Source: Planctomycetota bacterium (GTDB lineage Bacteria > Planctomycetota > UBA1135). From it: a DNA stretch of 8,723 nt. The position numbers and the translations under genes are program-made. Positions 6,694 to 8,723 of this stretch are shown one piece after another. The stretch spans positions 1-8,723 of the forward strand of contig NVRO01000155.1 of assembly GCA_002400895.1 (NCBI GenBank), in the 5' to 3' direction. Position 1 is the stretch's first letter. Each line of letters opens with the position of its first letter. The notes under the pieces were generated by a model. The model was given only the letters and a program-made list of their open reading frames with translations. It was not told where the DNA came from and did no database searches.

Positions 6694-7857
6694 GTGAGCA
6701 ATAGGCATCGCGCATGGGCAACTGTGGACTTGGAGGCGTTCCGGCACAACCTCCGGGTAATTCGTCGGTTTGCCGGACAGGCGGAAGTTTGGCCGGTACT
6801 GAAGGCAAATGCTTATGGGCACGGTGCCCGCGCAATCGCCCGGGTTTGTGAATCCGAAAATGTAGCCCTGCTGGGAGTAGGTGACAGCACCGAAGCGCTG
6901 GAATTGCGTGATGCTGGTATCAACACTCCTCTCCTGGTGCTCGGTACTGCGGTTGATTCGGAAATCCCCGCACTGCTGGAACACGACATTGAAGTTGGAG
7001 TGCATTCCGAAGTTCGTGCCTTGCAACTCTCAGCAGCAGCGCGGGCCGCCGGCCACCGTCTCGGCGTACACCTCAAAATTGACACCGGGATGACCCGCCT
7101 CGGAGTTCTGCCGGAGGCTGCCTTGCGCGTCGCCCAGACTGTATCCAGTGAACCTTGGCTTGAACTGCGCGGGGTTATGACCCATTTCGCATGCCCAGGC
7201 GGGTACGACGAAGTCGCTACTGCGGAGCAAGAACATCGCTTTGCCAAGACTCTGGACCAGCTACGCGCGCATGGACTTCCAGTTGCCAAGGTCCACTGCT
7301 CAAATTCCGCTGCCCTATTCACCGGTAAACAGGTCTTTGGAGATGCCGTTCGCCCGGGCATCGCACTTTACGGGGTAATGCCACTTGCTCTCCAACAGGA
7401 CTTTGGCCTGCGGCCAGTCTTGTCATTGCAAACCCAAGTGGTTTTCTTGAAGGACATCCCGGCTGCAACTGCGGTTGGCTATGGGGGGAAATGGCGTGCC
7501 CCTTCACCAACCCGACTGGCGGTGATGCCGCTTGGCTACAACGACGGTATTCCTTACCGATTAGGGGCTGAAGGACACGGCAAAGTGCTCCTGCGCGGAC
7601 AATTTTGTCCGATTGTCGGCGCCATCTCGATGGATTACTGCACCGTCGACGTCGGTCACGTTCCCAATGTTGACATCGGTGACACCGTCACTCTGATTGG
7701 CCGTGACGGGGACCATAGTCTGTCAGTTCAGGATTTGTCCGCAGCGGCCGGCACCATCCCGTATGAAATCGTCTGTTCAATCGGCTCGCGGGTGCACCGG
7801 GTGTACCACCATGATTCCGCTACCGCTGCCGACGAACCCGTAGAAATATCAGGATGA
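6694..7857 (+). CDS. alr: Alanine racemase
   Basis: Alr interconverts L- and D-alanine with pyridoxal phosphate and supplies D-Ala for peptidoglycan; it is cytosolic and acts as a dimer. The N-terminal barrel carries VLKANAYGHG with the cofactor lysine at 37. KIDTGMTRLG (128-137) holds the arginine expected to tune the catalytic tyrosine. AVGYGGKW (260-267) contains the second catalytic base, Tyr263, and the C-terminal domain has GAISMDYCTVDV (309-320) and TIPYEIVCSIGSRV (354-367) of the active-site entrance. All key residues are present and 387 residues is normal. The start is a GTG at 6694; it places the usual approximately 6 residues before WATVDLEAFRHN, and no better start lies nearby. 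The ribosome binding site is poor. The stop overlaps the next gene's ATG (ATGA), pointing to coupled translation. Alr being retained suggests a peptidoglycan wall. Confidence 0.96.
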   Translation: MSNRHRAWATVDLEAFRHNLRVIRRFAGQAEVWPVLKANAYGHGARAIARVCESENVALLGVGDSTEALELRDAGINTPLLVLGTAVDSEIPALLEHDIEVGVHSEVRALQLSAAARAAGHRLGVHLKIDTGMTRLGVLPEAALRVAQTVSSEPWLELRGVMTHFACPGGYDEVATAEQEHRFAKTLDQLRAHGLPVAKVHCSNSAALFTGKQVFGDAVRPGIALYGVMPLALQQDFGLRPVLSLQTQVVFLKDIPAATAVGYGGKWRAPSPTRLAVMPLGYNDGIPYRLGAEGHGKVLLRGQFCPIVGAISMDYCTVDVGHVPNVDIGDTVTLIGRDGDHSLSVQDLSAAAGTIPYEIVCSIGSRVHRVYHHDSATAADEPVEISG

Positions 7858-8723
7858 GAATACGTACCACCCTACTGGTATGTGCCACGGTGGCAATCTC
7901 AGGGTGGCTGCCGGTTCCATTACCCAGTGGCATCTTGAAACGCATCGCACCTGACGGTGCCGAGCTCAGTGCCACTAGCGTTTCCGTACGCTGGGCACCT
8001 GGCACAATCGTATTGAAGGATTTTCGCCTGGCTAAAGTTGGCGCAAGTGGTAGCGATGAATCTCTGGCGATTCTGGATCAGGTCCAACTTCACCTCGACT
8101 TGTTACCGGGGGTCGGTTTTTTGACCATCCGTGGGATGATTATCAATGGCGGTGAAGTGCATTCCGACAAAGTTGCCGAACTGTTGAACGAGCGCAGGCT
8201 CGCGGACAAGACGACCGCAAATCTGACTCCACCACCTGCATTCAAACTGGAACTTAACCAGCTGCGGTGTACTGCTCCGGTGGGAGATTCTCATACTTCC
8301 TTTTTGATTGCATCCGCCAAAGGGCAGGCTCGCGGCAGAAACCTCAAACTACAAGGTGAGATTGTCAGCGATTTTGGTCTCCACGCCATTGCCTGGCTGA
8401 GCCTCGGGCCTGAAGATTGGGGCTTTGATCTTTTCTGCCCCCGTGCTGAACTCGGAGGTTTCGATTTCTTGCCAGCCGATTTGCGCGCGGAGTCATGCCA
8501 GCTCGCACTTCACCTGGCACCCAATTCCAAGGTGATCGACTTCAACTTGGAAAATGTCGAATTGGAGCTTGCGGAACCGCCCCTCTCGTTTGTGCTAAAA
8601 CAAATGCGGGTGGCCGGTTCTCTCAGCAATGGGATTATTATGAATGCAAATGGTGTGTTCGAAGGCACACCGATGCACCTTTCCGGATGGTTGCACCGCG
8701 ACCAGCAGGGCCGACTGGCGGCA
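7854..8723 (+). CDS. AsmA/TamB-like envelope protein, 3' end outside the window
   Basis: The reading frame is open for 290 codons from the ATG at 7854 to the window edge. A short N-terminal hydrophobic segment (about 6-25) acts as an anchor or signal. Then follow TSVSVRWAPGTIVLKDFRL (41-59) and a DQVQLHLDLLPG segment (75-86) leading into TIRGMIINGGEVH (91-103). This alternating-strand pattern, with W.PG.I.L.D and a later L.G..V, is typical of the N-terminus of AsmA, TamB and YhdP-like proteins. Those are inner-membrane-anchored, beta-rich bridges thought to carry phospholipid towards the outer membrane. The rest is regular, strand-rich sequence without catalytic motifs. It starts inside the alr stop (ATGA), so it is co-translated with alr. 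The subfamily cannot be set without the C-terminus. An alternative is another repetitive beta-rich surface protein. Confidence 0.7.
   Translation, partial: MRIRTTLLVCATVAISGWLPVPLPSGILKRIAPDGAELSATSVSVRWAPGTIVLKDFRLAKVGASGSDESLAILDQVQLHLDLLPGVGFLTIRGMIINGGEVHSDKVAELLNERRLADKTTANLTPPPAFKLELNQLRCTAPVGDSHTSFLIASAKGQARGRNLKLQGEIVSDFGLHAIAWLSLGPEDWGFDLFCPRAELGGFDFLPADLRAESCQLALHLAPNSKVIDFNLENVELELAEPPLSFVLKQMRVAGSLSNGIIMNANGVFEGTPMHLSGWLHRDQQGRLAA

Noticed and set aside
6295..7026. Minus-strand frame of 243 codons spanning the end of the unnamed gene and the start of alr
   Set aside because: It crosses two plus-strand genes and has no motif or plausible start context.

Overview
The window reads as a chromosomal housekeeping region of a bacterium with a diderm-type cell envelope. 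Moderately high GC, tight ATGA/TGATG gene junctions, peptidoglycan precursor genes (glmM, alr) and an AsmA/TamB-like envelope protein all point that way. A small bacterial histone and one unnamed protein whose central region reminds me of planctomycete proteins suggest the Planctomycetes or a neighbouring lineage. That placement comes from memory of family patterns, not from a search.

Positions 1-4980 (+ strand) form a dense operon: folP (dihydropteroate synthase, 5' end outside the window or at an unusual start), cdaA (membrane diadenylate cyclase making c-di-AMP), ybbR (membrane-anchored CdaA partner), glmM (phosphoglucosamine mutase) and tsaB (partner of the tRNA t6A enzyme TsaD). The first three junctions overlap by 1-4 bases and glmM-tsaB are 3 bases apart, so the five genes are probably co-transcribed. 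The cdaA-ybbR-glmM core is the widely conserved module linking c-di-AMP synthesis to cell-wall precursor supply.

Positions 4981-5464 hold a single gene on the opposite strand, convergent with tsaB. It encodes a 99-residue protein with an extremely lysine-rich N-terminal tail and a C-terminal histone fold of the bacterial singlet type with a shortened third helix. A 13-bp perfect hairpin followed by a T run on its sense strand lies beyond its stop codon and is a good terminator. Its upstream region shares a divergent intergenic space with the next gene and contains an AAACCGGTTT palindrome.

Positions 5465-8723 (+ strand) carry a 391-residue protein of unknown function with a hydrophobic N-terminus, then alr (alanine racemase), then the first 290 codons of an AsmA-like envelope protein that runs off the end of the window. 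alr and the AsmA-like gene overlap by ATGA.

The most notable item is the tailed bacterial histone. The unnamed 391-residue protein and the N-terminal extension of the dihydropteroate synthase also deserve a look. I found no RNA genes, mobile elements, CRISPR arrays or phage genes.
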